From the NCBI GenBank assembly GCA_958430865.1, contig CAUDNR010004227.1:32534-58781 (forward strand): a stretch of DNA of 26,248 nucleotides. The letters run 5' to 3'. This stretch comes from Entrophospora sp. SA101 (lineage: Eukaryota; Glomeromycota; Glomeromycetes; Entrophosporales; Entrophosporaceae). Made by a program: the position numbers and the translations under genes. Shown here piece after piece: positions 10,351-21,311 of the stretch (position 1 is its first letter; each line of letters starts with the position of its first letter). The notes beneath the pieces were generated by a model that was not told where the DNA came from, searched no databases, and saw nothing but the letters and a program-made list of their open reading frames with translations.

Positions 10351-10439
10351 CAGGGTTGGCAATAGACTGGGTCCATTGAGACCAATGGATTTTGGTCTGC
10401 TCCATTGCCATTAACAAAATACTAAATATGCCAACTCTG
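10351..10439. mobile_element. hAT-like MITE, copy B (89 bp), with perfect 8-bp target-site duplication
   Basis: The element begins CAGGGTTGGCA and ends TGCCAACTCTG, an 11-bp terminal inverted repeat with one mismatch. It is flanked by TCTTATTG at 10343-10350 and again at 10440-10447. The 8-bp duplication and CAGGG-type ends are hallmarks of the hAT superfamily. The body shares its CATTGAGACCAATGG and TCCATTGCCATTAA blocks with copy A (4712) and the broken copy C (18424). It has no coding capacity and must have been moved in trans. It interrupts the C-terminal third of the nucleoside hydrolase pseudogene. Confidence 0.9.
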
Positions 10440-10921
10440 TCTTATTGTATTGCCCATTGATGGTGGTATTTATTTAATTATTTATATAATTCAGATTTTT
10501 ATTCATTAATTTTCTTTGAAATAATATAGTCATGTACAATCATATTGGCACAGAAATAATATAACGAACTTATTTCTTCACTAGATATATCATTAATTAA
10601 TTACACATTTGATATAATGATGAAATATTGTAATTCATCAGTATTTGTAATGCATGATCCAGCGTGTGTGATGACAATTTTAGACATGTTGATAAAAATA
10701 AGTCAAGATACACCGCAAAATTTGTTGATTTAAAAATTGAAACCGATGGAAAATACACAAGAGGAATGGGTATAATTGATAAAAAAAGATCATATGGTGG
10801 CGAAAATAATGATTGACGATAGTAAAATTTTTAACAGAAATTTATTTCAATGTATATTAAAGAATAATATTAGATTGTTACAGGTATTATTATTACTAAT
10901 ATTATTATATATAAAAATTAA

Positions 10922-11455
10922 TCAAGCATAATCTTTATCCTCGCCGCCGCCACCGCCACCACCTACATCGATAAATTCTTTCTGTTTACCATGACCTAAT
11001 GTGTGTTGATCTCCCACAATTCCAATATTTGATAATACAAAAGTACCAGTATTCAAACCTGCCCATCCGAATGTTGCAATTGACGCACCAACAAACGCCA
11101 CAACCATCAATACTATTGCTACTGGCACAAAAACCACCAACCCCAAGAATGTAAAAAATCCTTGCGCACAAAGAATTCCTACACCAGCTAAAGCGATAAC
11201 AAATCCCAATGTTAGGATAAACCATCCAACAAATATTATCAATGGAATCGAATTAAATATTAACAATGTATAAAGTAGCCATCTTATCGGTGGAAAATTT
11301 CCCCATAAATACTTGATTGCTTCATAAATTGAATCACTAATTGGTTTAATATAATCTCTAACCATTTTAAAATAACTTCCATTATGTGTTAGACTTTGTG
11401 CTGTTTGCTGAATACTTTGTCCCACATGATGTGTCGTATCTCTTCTTCCATCCAT
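10922..11455 (-). CDS. Promethin/LDAF1-like lipid-droplet-type membrane protein
   Basis: This is a single-exon frame of 177 aa. A soluble, partly amphipathic N-terminus (residues 1-57) leads into a long hydrophobic block (about 58-146). The block contains two to four closely spaced membrane segments (LLYTLLIFNSIPLIIFVGWF, FVIALAGVGILCAQGFFTF, LVVFVPVAIVLMVVAFVGA). The C-terminus is short and hydrophilic, with a run of seven glycines followed by EDKDYA. The hairpin-rich centre, the Pro after the first segment and the small total size resemble the promethin family. That family (metazoan LDAF1, yeast LDO proteins) works with seipin at endoplasmic-reticulum sites of lipid-droplet formation. The assignment rests on layout and pattern, not on a diagnostic motif. 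A different small membrane protein cannot be excluded. The start at 11455 is the first Met and is preceded by stops. Confidence 0.6.
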   Translation of the reverse strand: MDGRRDTTHHVGQSIQQTAQSLTHNGSYFKMVRDYIKPISDSIYEAIKYLWGNFPPIRWLLYTLLIFNSIPLIIFVGWFILTLGFVIALAGVGILCAQGFFTFLGLVVFVPVAIVLMVVAFVGASIATFGWAGLNTGTFVLSNIGIVGDQHTLGHGKQKEFIDVGGGGGGGEDKDYA

Positions 11456-12577
11456 TATTGATTATTATGATTATTAAATTTTTTTTTGGGAAATTATTTA
11501 TTTCATGTAAGAAAAAGCCAATTTGATTTTATTTATCTCTTTTATAAATATTAGTCATCATTATTACTTAATAATGATTAGTTTACATCATGATGAATTC
11601 GAGTAATCATTATAAGAAATAAATATGATGACGATGATATCATTCTTCAGATTACACAATTACAGCAAACAATTAATTATTGGCTTACCAAAAATAGTAT
11701 ATTGATATACTCCTCAGAGTGAAACAATAATATTTCAACTTTCCAAAAGTTTACATTCTCACTTCCAAACTTGAAAAGGGCTAATGGTGCTGATTAGCCC
11801 CCTTTTCTTTTTCAATGTTGGCCTACCTCTTCTTTCACACGACTTGAATATGATTAACAGATAATAATATAGGCGAAAGCCCTAAATATTAAAATTATTT
11901 AGTGTAAACTCCAAGAAAAAAACCATCGGATTTATTATACAGGTGCTGCTCCAAGAACAATTAGATACAAAAAGCAAAAGCCTCGCTGTTCAAAAGTTAT
12001 TAGCCTATAATAAAAAGAGTTATAATTTTGTCGACCTTGGATGATTACCTAATACTAAGGCAGAGAGGCAGGAATGAAACTATAATTATTTGAGAAAACA
12101 TTTGGAATGCTAGATAAGCCTCTTGAGTAATTATTCCAGAATTAAGAATTTCTGCTAGAGGTGTTAGCTCTGGCCGTAGCTGTTTCAAAAACAGTGTTTG
12201 ATGAGTATTCTTCATATTTATCCTTCATTTGAAATTCCAGTTCTGCTAGTAATAATATATTCAGTTGTTTGTGGTAATATAATAATTTGATGCTATTCTA
12301 AGCCGAGTAAAAATAGGTTAAAGACAAATCTTTCGTTCCCCTATTTTTTTATTTTTTTGCTTCACAATGTAAAAAGAAAACTTTTTAATAAATTTTTTAA
12401 AACGTGAAAAAATTTGGTAATATTATTATTATGTTAGGTTACAATATCAATGATGTAATAATTACTGTTGTGTTAATATTTGCACCATATTAATGTTTAT
12501 TTATTATTATTTTTTTCCTTTGAAAAAATGTTGTACATCTTTTCTTTTTTCTCTTGCAAAAATAAAAAAATAAAAAA
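11456..12577. other. Gene-free spacer between divergent genes
   Basis: No open frame or family resemblance is found on either strand. The spacer separates the minus-strand promethin-like gene from the plus-strand SPO71-like gene and should contain both promoters. It includes a long hairpin (listed separately). The stretch 11820-12330 is less AT-rich than the rest and may be an old decayed insertion. The final 60 bases before the SPO71 start are a run of T-rich, then A-rich leader. Confidence 0.6.
11773..11807. repeat. Hairpin: 13-bp stem, 7-nt loop, 2-nt bulge
   Basis: GAAAAGGGCTAAT (11773-11785) pairs with ATTAGCCCCCTTTTC (11793-11807) around the loop GGTGCTG, leaving two C residues unpaired. 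The stem is GC-richer than its surroundings. It could be the fold of a small RNA, the core of a decayed foldback element, or a regulatory palindrome; the sequence does not decide. Confidence 0.5.
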
Positions 12578-15500
12578 ATGTCGAAGAATTATAGCAATGA
12601 TTACGTTGAAGGAACTCCTAAATTATTAAAATTTGCACATTTACATTCTACTACACGTCGAATATTCATTGGTCCTACTCCTTCTAATTGGTCTTACAAA
12701 AAATCCAAATCAAAATGGTTCAAAATTAATTCTAAATCAAATTCTTCAAAAACTTTCATAGTCACAAAAGATTCGTTGGGCCCTTCAAATCTTGATCCAC
12801 TTGATCTTTCTTTACCTAAAACTGAAATTTTAAGGTAATTAATATCAATATAAAACTCTTTTATTTTATTTTTAATACTTATATATATGTGATTTTCTTA
12901 GTAATGATGAAATAGAAGTTGAAAAAAAAGGGTTTGTTATGGACGATGAGACATTTCATTTTGAAAATGAGACCAAAACTATTAAGGACAATTCGTCAAA
13001 AAATATTTTTCAAAGCAAAACTAGTTGTGATAATATTACATTGCAAGACCTTAATAATTATAGTACAGAAGGATCTGGTGCTTTTAGTGAACGCAATCAA
13101 AATTCATCAGGAAGCTATTTTTCTCCTATCAGTGAATTATACACGACTCCAACAGAGGAGACCAACATGTATCCTATTACGCCACCACATAATAATCATT
13201 CACATCTTGAAAAGTTACCGCCACATTTATATATGCCTCCAACAGTTATTAATGATGATAATGATATAGCTGTGCAAAATGAAAAACAATCTTACAAAAA
13301 CAATAATAATATTTCAACTTCATCCAGTTCAACTTCATCATCTAAAATTATTGTTGATCCAGAAAATGAGAATGATTCAAATGAAATTAATGAACATTGC
13401 GATGATGCTCAACCTTTACCAGATGTTCATGATTTTGATCCTCAAACCATAATAAAGGAGGGTTGTATGCTAGTGAAGATTGAAAGAACAAATGGTTCAT
13501 TAACTTACATTCAAGAGCCAAAAAAACATCATTTAAAAAGCCATGTAGAATGGAGAGAATATATTGTTATATTACGACCAGGAATATTAGAACTTTATAA
13601 AAATAAAGTATGTATGTATTTAGATATATATTAATATATATATGTGTGTGTGCGCGCGCATGGATATTAATTTAATATATTATATATACATCTTTTGCAT
13701 TAGCAAAAAAAACATGTTGACAAAATTCAACTTAACAACTTTACTAGAATGTCACTTTATTCAACTATTGACTACACAATAGCTATTACTCAAAAATTAA
13801 ATGATGGAACGAAAATATTTTATCTATGCCCCAAAACTTATCCAATTTGTAACGAGTGGTATCAAGCACTTCATAATTTTCTTCCAAAGGGTTCTAAAAA
13901 AGAAAAACCGAATGTATGTGAAGTTGTCGTTCCTGATTTTGTAGTTGAGATAAGTATTCCTTTAGAAGATGAAGAAGGAATGGTACATTCTTTAACACCA
14001 AAAAAAATAATAAAAACTGTATTAGATGAATTGAAAGGCATAGTTGAATGGAAAGATGTATTGGATGAATGGTTAAGAAGGACCGAGTTAAAGTTATGTT
14101 GGAAAAGATACGATAGATTAGAATGGATTTATAAAGAAGAAAATCAATTTAATATATTAACATGCACACAGTTTATTGAAAGGGTAATCTACGCTCTGTG
14201 ATTATTCTTTTTGTCAATTATTACTTACATTCATTTTATTCACTTTTTTAAAGACTCATCAGTTGCAATTACGTCCAACAGTCCATTATCCTACTATTGC
14301 AAAATTACCAAATGGAAATATTATTAATGTAAGAATAAATAAGTAAGATCATCATCATCATCATCATTATTAACAATGAATGATTGTTATTGTTATTATT
14401 AGGAACCCCCTCCAGTAGAAGGATATCTTATACGTATTACTAATAACAAGGGTAAAACTATTAGGTCAAAAAAATTATATTTTTCCTCACATAATCATCA
14501 CTTATTTTACATGATACCATTTTCGACAAGTCAACCACAAGCACCTGTGATGGAATCAAATGAAAGTAGTAGCAATAATACTCAACCACTTACTTATGCT
14601 GTCACTCCTCATCTTGATGAAAATTTTGAAAATAGAGATTTGTTTATTGAAGAAGATATGAAAAGACGAATCAAACAAATAGTTTGCGGCAAAGGATTTA
14701 TTGATTTGATGGAAGTTGTTGAAGTCAAAAAATCAAGCTATAATAAAAACTCTAAATCTATTGTTAATAATAATAATAATAATAATAATGTTAATAATAA
14801 TGTTAAAGGAAAACAAAAGGCAAATGAAGAAAGTAATAATATTTCGCCACCACCGAAAGAAACTGATGATTATTATGAAAGTGAAGGTTCACCTTTTGAA
14901 TTAATATTAAAGAATGGAAGATCTATAAAGTTAAAAGTAATAAATGTTTTCTTTTTTTTTAATTTAGGGTTTTTTATTTTTTATTTCTTTATTCATATAT
15001 ATTTCTTTTAAAATGTATAGACATATTCTAATTGGACTCGAGATGAATGGATGAAACGGCTTGATGCTCTTATTATTTATTGGAAGGCAAGAATGTCATC
15101 TGATATACAAGCACGAGCTAACACATTAAAAGAAAGTCAAGGCAAAAATCCAGGGTGTGATGATAATAGAGGTTTTTTTGATGATAATCTTCAACATAAC
15201 TGGGAATTATTTAATCAATATATTGATCCAAGTATATGGAATTGGTGTACTTTGGATAGATGTCGTGGAATCACGGTATTTTGCTTTAATATTTCAAAAT
15301 TTCAATTTTTCATATAAAATAATACATTAACACTTACATGACTTGCTTATATATAATATATACAATATGTAGAAATCAGGAATTTTGTATCATAAATCCC
15401 ATTTATATGGCACATTCAAAAAATATTATTATGTTCTTACAAAAGGTCACCTAATATATTATAAATTTTATACTTATTCAACTTCTGGGAAATGTGTTCG

Positions 15501-15891
15501 AAGTAGTTATCATAAAATTGCAGGTGTTATACATTTAGAAGATTGTTATATTTATTCTGGTGAGATTACAGAAAATGATCTGTTGTATTCAAGTTTAGTA
15601 AGATATGATAATGCTGCTACAGTTGATGTGTTGCCAAGAATATATTCAGATGGAATGTGTTGTTATGATGATGATAAAGAATGTACATTTGTAATTTGGG
15701 AAGGAGAAAAAAGATATTATTTTAGCAAAAATGGAAAATTCATATCTTTAAAAAAGAAAAAAATGCTTGATACAGGAAAAACATGGGTTTTTAGAGCAAG
15801 AAGTAGACTTGAATGCGAGGAATGGGTTTGGGCATTTAAGGTTGAAATTGAAAGATATTGGAAAGAACAATGTTCAAAAAAATCAACTTGA
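12578..15891 (+). CDS. SPO71-like PH-domain protein, seven exons, 941 aa
   Basis: Exons are 12578-12834, 12902-13607, 13704-14183, 14254-14328, 14403-14936, 15021-15275 and 15373-15891. All six introns are GT...AG, and the joined length of 2826 nt is exactly 942 codons. Residues 27-38 read RRIFIGPTPSNW, the signature of the SPO71 N-terminal domain. Residues 90-265 are Ser/Asn-rich and probably disordered. PH-type folds are visible at about 270-400 (EGCMLVKIERTNG...WREYIVILRPGILELYK), from 507 (EGYLIRITNNKGK), split by an Asn-repeat insert, and at 770-935 (SGILYHKSHLYGTFKKYYYV...CEEWVWAF, with the conserved C-terminal-helix Trp). In yeast, Spo71 binds phosphoinositides and recruits Vps13 to the prospore membrane during sporulation. 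A role in membrane-contact or spore-membrane growth is inferred here. The start is the first Met after an AT-rich leader, and no stop interrupts the frame. Confidence 0.88.
14764..14815 (+). repeat. AAT trinucleotide run coding for poly-asparagine inside the SPO71-like gene
   Basis: AAT repeats, with two GTT interruptions, encode an Asn run within the linker of the central split PH domain. They keep frame with the rest of exon 5. Such triplet runs expand and contract easily, so length variation between strains is likely. The stretch is probably a surface loop. Confidence 0.85.
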
Positions 15892-18423
15892 TTTTTTTAA
15901 TTCAATCCCTTGTAAATATTTTGATATAATTTTATTTTAATTAATTTAATTTATTGATTTATTTAATCTACCATAAACTTTTTAAAAAAGAAAATTTTAG
16001 ATATTATTATTATGTTTAAATAGTTAGTTGTACTTTAATAATCACTAAAGAGGTTTATCCAGATTCAAAAAGTAAATGAGAGCTGAAGGATAGTAATTTC
16101 GTTAGAATCCTTACTCTTTAGCTAAAATTCTTGTTAATATTTTAAGACATTTTCATAATAAGTTCTGATCTCAAAATATATTAGTTAAAAATTTTATTCC
16201 TATAGTTATTATTAGTACAAGACTCTATATATAGAATAAACTATCAATGAATATGCCCTAATATTAAGTTCGCTTTATCTGAATTTAAGAACATTTACAT
16301 GTAAGGAAGGATTACTTTTTGTAATAAACTATATATTAATTTTAATATTTGATATGATGTGAAATTTCAAATTCGTGTTACAGAACGCTTTTTTATACCT
16401 TGAACTTCATTATTAATGTAAAACGAAATTACTACATTAAAGCTTCCTAATGATTACCTTTTCATATTGAAAGGTCTTCTCTACATAAATTTACGACTAT
16501 TCAAAAATGGTGTTGCTTTTTCCCTTCAAACCTCAGTTTATTTTTCAATATCGTTTTAAAAGGCTTGATAATGACTAAAGAGGTGCAAATAAGCCTCCAT
16601 ATGGTCGTTACTTTATGGAGGATGTTGGTTAACAAGTTTTAGAGAGATTCACAAAAACGGTTTATAAATGTTTTAATGCTAGTTTATGTCAATAATTTCT
16701 TCATCATTTAACAAAAAATTTTTAAATGAAAGAACCAAATATATTGAAGGCAATAATGGGCAATACTACCTTTTTTTTCCATAATATGCAATATTTACTT
16801 TCGTAAATAATATATTATCTTTTATATATAAAGATTATTGTTAATTGATATTTTTATTTATATTTAAATAATATAATGATTAAATTAGTGATTGCTTTAT
16901 ATAATGTATTTATTATTCATCAAATATTTATCATCCATCACCACTGGCAGAATCTGACAGTGATGCTATTTATTATTATTAAATTCTTCACGATTAAAAT
17001 ATCATCCATTAAAAAACGTGTATCGATCATTACAACAAATTTTGATGATCAGTATCATGGATTCGCTGAAACGAGGTTTATATTGTATTAGTATTAGTAT
17101 ATCGATATTAATATTAATATATTTTATATGTCGGTTTACGTTGTTTGGTTATAATAATTTTCTACTGATAACCTTTATTTTTTCTCCTTCCCAAGATCAT
17201 TTACGACTTCACCAACCATATCGGCTCTAGAATAATCATTTTCTTGTATGGTCTTGTTGAAAAGGGTTTTAAATTTCTGCATGAGTGGATCTGAAAACAA
17301 AGTGTGTCTTGAAGCTATAAATACGAAAATATTTGATGCTTCTCACCAAAGATATTGGATATATTTGTTGACCCTAAGGTTTGGAATAACATTAGAAAGA
17401 AGAACATAACTTGACCCATAATATATACTAACATTGAATTTTACCAACCAATTGATTTATCAACTGATCGTAATAATTCACAGATTTTATAATATTTTAA
17501 TGATTTAATAAATTATTGACTACTAATAGATTTTACCCTATTAAACCTAACCAACCTTTTTGATGTATATAACAATTTGATCCTATTAATGATTATTACA
17601 TTTGTAAAATTTTTAAATATATAAATAATTTGACCGTATTATAATTTATTGACAAAAAATTTAAATTGTATATATATATATATATATGAATTTGACCCAG
17701 CTGCGGTAGTAACCTACCTATCTATGAAGTTTGTGGGGTCCTCATTTATCCTGGTCAGAAATGGATATAATACGTGAGATACAAGTGACTTAACATGCCT
17801 TTGATTTTTTGACAAATTTAAACAATATATTATACGCAGTTGCAATTGGTTGTTTTTTGTAATTGTTTGATTTAATGTGTGTTTCTAATTGATTATTTGA
17901 AGAATTTTTTATTTGAATGTTATGAGGTATAAAAGTAATTCAAATAGATTTATCCTGTTTTTAAATATTTCTCTGATGAGATTAAACAATTTATCATGGG
18001 ACTCAGAATTTTGACACATCTCATGCAACACATAGACCCTGAATCAACGTCAAAAAAAACAAGTTTATTTATTCATAAAACAGAGAAGATCCAGCGATCA
18101 TATATATAATAATACATAACATTAGATTATTAGATTAAGAACTCTGTATCCTGCATAGCGTAATTCGGCAATCATATTATAGATTTTTAGTGGAACATTA
18201 ATGACTCACTTTGGACAATTGGGGTTGCAAAATTATCATGTATAGAAAGTTGATTACTACGCATATCAATTGTTGTGCCAACCATGGTTTTCCTAACATT
18301 AAATCAGGCCCAGGCCAATCTAGTCTAAGGACCAAGAATTCAACGAGATCAGTGCTTTTATGCTTCCCGTAAGCAGTTCAACCTTTCCTAGTATAGAAAA
18401 GGACTCATGTATCATTTTAAATT
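15892..18423. other. Gene-free spacer, first part
   Basis: No gene can be supported. Stretches around 16876-17400 contain short open segments with splice-like breaks (for example IIYDFTNHIGSRIIIFLYGL at about 17195, then SGSENKVCLEAINTKIFDAS near 17284) that look like debris of an unidentified gene. A hairpin, CCTCCATA (16594-16601) with TATGGAGG (16614-16621), lies close to a GAGGTGCAAAT motif that also occurs near 4182. (TA)n is present at 17668-17687. Confidence 0.5.
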
Positions 18424-18690
18424 TAGGTACATTGAGACCAATGAGTTTTAGTATCACCCAATCCAAGGATCTACATTCTCAAAACATGAGGTTCAACCTT
18501 TTAACAGGGGTGTCTGGGTGGTTGTGTTTTTGTGTAACCCCAATTTTAATTAGTAGATTGGGTCATGGTTTACCGGTAAGGGGTTTAACCTTAGGATCGA
18601 TATCTCAAATAGTAAGACTAATCCTTGTTGTAGATACTTGGATTGGTTGTTTAATATGGTCCATTGACATTAATAGAATATTAGATTTGG
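18424..18690. mobile_element. hAT-like MITE, copy C, split by a second MITE
   Basis: The left part at 18424-18454 (AGGTACATTGAGACCAATGA...) and the right part from 18658 (GGTCCATTGACATTAATAGA) match the same consecutive blocks as copy A. They are separated by a 195-bp insert. The outer ends have decayed; the expected CAGGGT terminus is not visible on the left. A CAGGCCCAGGCCAATCTAG stretch at about 18306 might be a rearranged end. Confidence 0.7.
18455..18649. mobile_element. Second MITE (195 bp) nested in copy C
   Basis: The ends CACCCAATCCAAGGATCTAC and, on the other strand, CAACCAATCCAAGTATCTAC form an inverted repeat of about 21 bp with three mismatches. More loosely inverted blocks lie further in (GAGGTTCAACC against AAGGTTAAACC). 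The insert is flanked by TTTAGTAT (18447-18454) and TTTAATAT (18650-18657), an 8-bp duplication with one mismatch, again hAT-like. Removing the insert and one flank restores the continuity seen in copy A. A 114-codon open frame crossing this region is an accident of the element. Confidence 0.75.
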
Positions 18691-19863
18691 GATGTTCTCT
18701 ATAATTGAATGGTCTAATTTACTACGTATGTAATTCAAAATAACCAATAAAAAATAAATGATATCTCCATTAATAAATTAACTTTAAATAAAGCAGGCAT
18801 TGATATTTTAAAACAAATGCCAATAAAGTTTTAATATGATAGATATATTATAGTGATAAAACATTTGATACCTTATTTTTGATTATTCTCTGCTGGTGTT
18901 CTTGAAGTTCTACTGTCATTGGTTGTTGCTTAAAATCAACGTAACATCCATTTTCATTTCTTGGTCTGTTGCTACTTGTTTGGGCGAGGAATTTTTATAA
19001 AGATATTAAAGTAATTTTGAAGAATTAACTCACGAAAATTAAACCCGGGGCAAATCATATGATCAATGGATACTTGAATGTTACTGGACAATTTTTATTT
19101 GTAATGTTTTTTGCAAAATTTTTTCAACCCAGTTTTTAACTGGAAAAATCGATGACTTTAACCGTGCTTAGACATTGGTCTAATACTAAAAAATTTAGTT
19201 TTGACACTAATGACCTAAATGATTTAATTTATAGCACACAAGCCTGAAAAAGGTTATGCATCCAAATTTCTGGAAATTTTGACAGGTTTGACAACAAAAA
19301 TCGTCCTGGAAAAATGCTAATAAGCTCAAATTGGTTTATATATGAAAATCAATTTAAGACCTACAAATGGTAAAAAAATAAAAAGACTAGGCAAAAGAAA
19401 AAATAACATTAATAATTTTTGAACAACAAAAATATATAGAAGCACCACCGCCAATCCTCTCTATATTGTTCATGCATCACTTCGAAATACCCAAAATCAA
19501 TAAACTTATAATTTTTGCTGATAGTATTTTATTATATTTTTTTTTTGGGTACATTTATAATAGTCACGTGTTGCATTTTTTTAAAGAAAATATTTTTTCC
19601 TAATTTGTTTACGTATATAGTACGCTTTGAAAAACAAAAAAAACAAGCCAAATTTATATTAATCTTATTAATGTTCAAGAAAAGTAGGCTGTGGCACTTT
19701 TATATATATATATATTACCTGATAAGAATTATTACTTGCTTTTGAAATTTGTTTTTTTTTTGTACAACTTTTTTTTTTTTTTTAAACTTTTTTAATTGAT
19801 ATATACTGCGGCTTCATTTTCATTATCATTCATTTTTTTATTACGCGAATGTAAAATAGAAAT
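18691..19863. other. Gene-free spacer upstream of CSN1
   Basis: No gene is supported. Around 19020-19330 the sequence is somewhat less AT-rich and may be an old insertion. It contains the hairpin CCAGTT-TTT-AACTGG at about 19126-19140. The last 120 bases before the CSN1 start hold long T runs (19750-19785) and then the presumed core promoter and leader. Confidence 0.5.
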
Positions 19864-21257
19864 ATGGCTGATAGTAATATAAATATAAAAAGAAAACGTA
19901 CATCTGAAGTTATTGTAGATGCGCCAAATAATTTAGATTTAGAAGCTTATATTGCAAACTATACAGGTTAGAATTGAATTCATAAATCAATAATTTGAAG
20001 GATTTAAAAATATATATAACAAACAACACATAAACGTTTATTTATTTTAGGACACACAAAAGTAGATCGATTACTTTTTATTGCATCAAGATGTCTAGCA
20101 CTACAGATTGACGCATATAAGCTTGCAATACAAGAACTTAGAAACTCTTTGGATACAAATCAATATCTTTATGCAGCCTCGAAATTTAATGAAGTTTTAG
20201 CATCGAGAGGACTTCTTTTGTATCAGGTTGATAGTTCATGGGTTGATTCAACACAAAAACTTGCAAAACAACGATTGGAAAAAATGGAATTGGAATTGAA
20301 GAATTATAAGAATAACTTGATTAAAGAGAGTATAAGAGTAAAATAACATTTTTTTTTCTTTGATAGTTGCATGTGTGATGCATATGTGATTTAAATGAAT
20401 AGATTTTGAAGAAGATTTTTAGTTGATTTATAATTTTTTTCCTTTTCAAAAAAATAATTAAAGATGGGACATAATGATCTTGGAGACCATCATTATAGAT
20501 GTGGAAATTTGAAAAATGCATTAAAAAGTTATTCTAGGACTAGGGATTATTGTACAACAGCTAAACATGTTATAGACATGTGTTTAAATGTCATCAAGGT
20601 TTGATTGATATTTTTTATTTTTAGTAAATAAAAAAAAAGAATATATAAACATATATATATATATTATTACCACACCACATTTATTCCCTTTTTAACATTT
20701 ATTGTTGATTTAATTAGGTTTCTATTGAACTTGATAATTTTTCACATGTTCATAGTTATGTTATTAAAGCAGAGTCAACGCCTGACATTCAACCGGCAGT
20801 ACAAGCAAAACTTAAAGTAGCGGCAGCATTGGCTAATCTTGATAATTGCAAATACAAACATGCAGCAAGATCATTTTTAGAAACAAGTTTTGAAATAGCC
20901 AGTGGACCAAATAATTATTCGGAGGTACGATGATGGACTTGATGGGTTGTGGCGGGGAAAGAGAGGGGGTTTTTTTACTAAATGTAATTTTTATAATTGT
21001 ATATTAGGTAATTTCACCAAATGATATTGCAGTGTATGGTGGATTATGTGCTCTTGCATCATTTGAGCGAGCCGAGTTAAAAAGCAAAGTGATTGATAAC
21101 ACCGAGTTTAAACAATTCTTGGAGCTTGAACCACATATTCGAGAACTTATTAATAGTTTTTATAATTCTAAATATGCTGTCGTATTGGATATTTTAGAAA
21201 GATGGAAGGTAATAAATAAATAATGATGATGATTCTAGAAAAAAATACTACGAATAT

Positions 21258-21311
<54 letters not shown>

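Larger units (their letters stand above)
8920..10816 (+). pseudogene. Inosine/uridine-preferring nucleoside hydrolase (IUNH family), decayed
   Basis: The N-terminal family signature PIVIDTDAG sits at 8926-8950 and continues after an intron as KLTIDDFIAILLALYSPNL. The DTD and DD aspartates are the family's Ca2+/ribose-binding residues. More exons follow: NTTVTTHSK, then LIDNFNWSKPLVAFG, then a GLSEIHSN/ADLIPED segment. The core reads TIIAIGPLTNIALAHSENKS followed by SVEFNFFSDLHAVSDLVEAT. The C-terminal part carries the conserved VFVMHDPA motif (about 10642) and FVDLKIETDGKYTRGMGIID, ending at 10816. Intact enzymes hydrolyse the N-glycosidic bond of nucleosides for salvage. Here there are several stops and frameshifts, the usual MGG motif has become LGD, an internal 395-bp stretch is duplicated, and a MITE sits at 10351. 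The gene is clearly dead. Confidence 0.88.

Noticed and set aside
12919..13269. 116-codon frame overlapping SPO71 exon 2
   Set aside because: It is an out-of-frame shadow. The other frame carries the conserved protein and exact splice phases.
16876..17230. Two overlapping plus-strand frames of about 70 codons
   Set aside because: Low-complexity Ile/His-rich translations from AT repeats. Debris of a gene is possible, but no family is recognisable.
18360..18704. 114-codon open frame on the plus strand
   Set aside because: It runs through the nested MITEs. Its codons follow the element sequence and match no family, so it is an accidental frame.
19126..19141. CCAGTT-TTT-AACTGG hairpin as a terminator
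   Set aside because: Hairpin-plus-T terminators are bacterial. In this nuclear context there is no reason to call one.
19515..19745. Phe/Ile-rich 76-codon plus-strand frame
   Set aside because: It translates T-rich homopolymer sequence upstream of CSN1, with no domain or splice context.
20321..20521. 66-codon minus-strand frame
   Set aside because: It is the complement of CSN1 intron 2 and exon 3.
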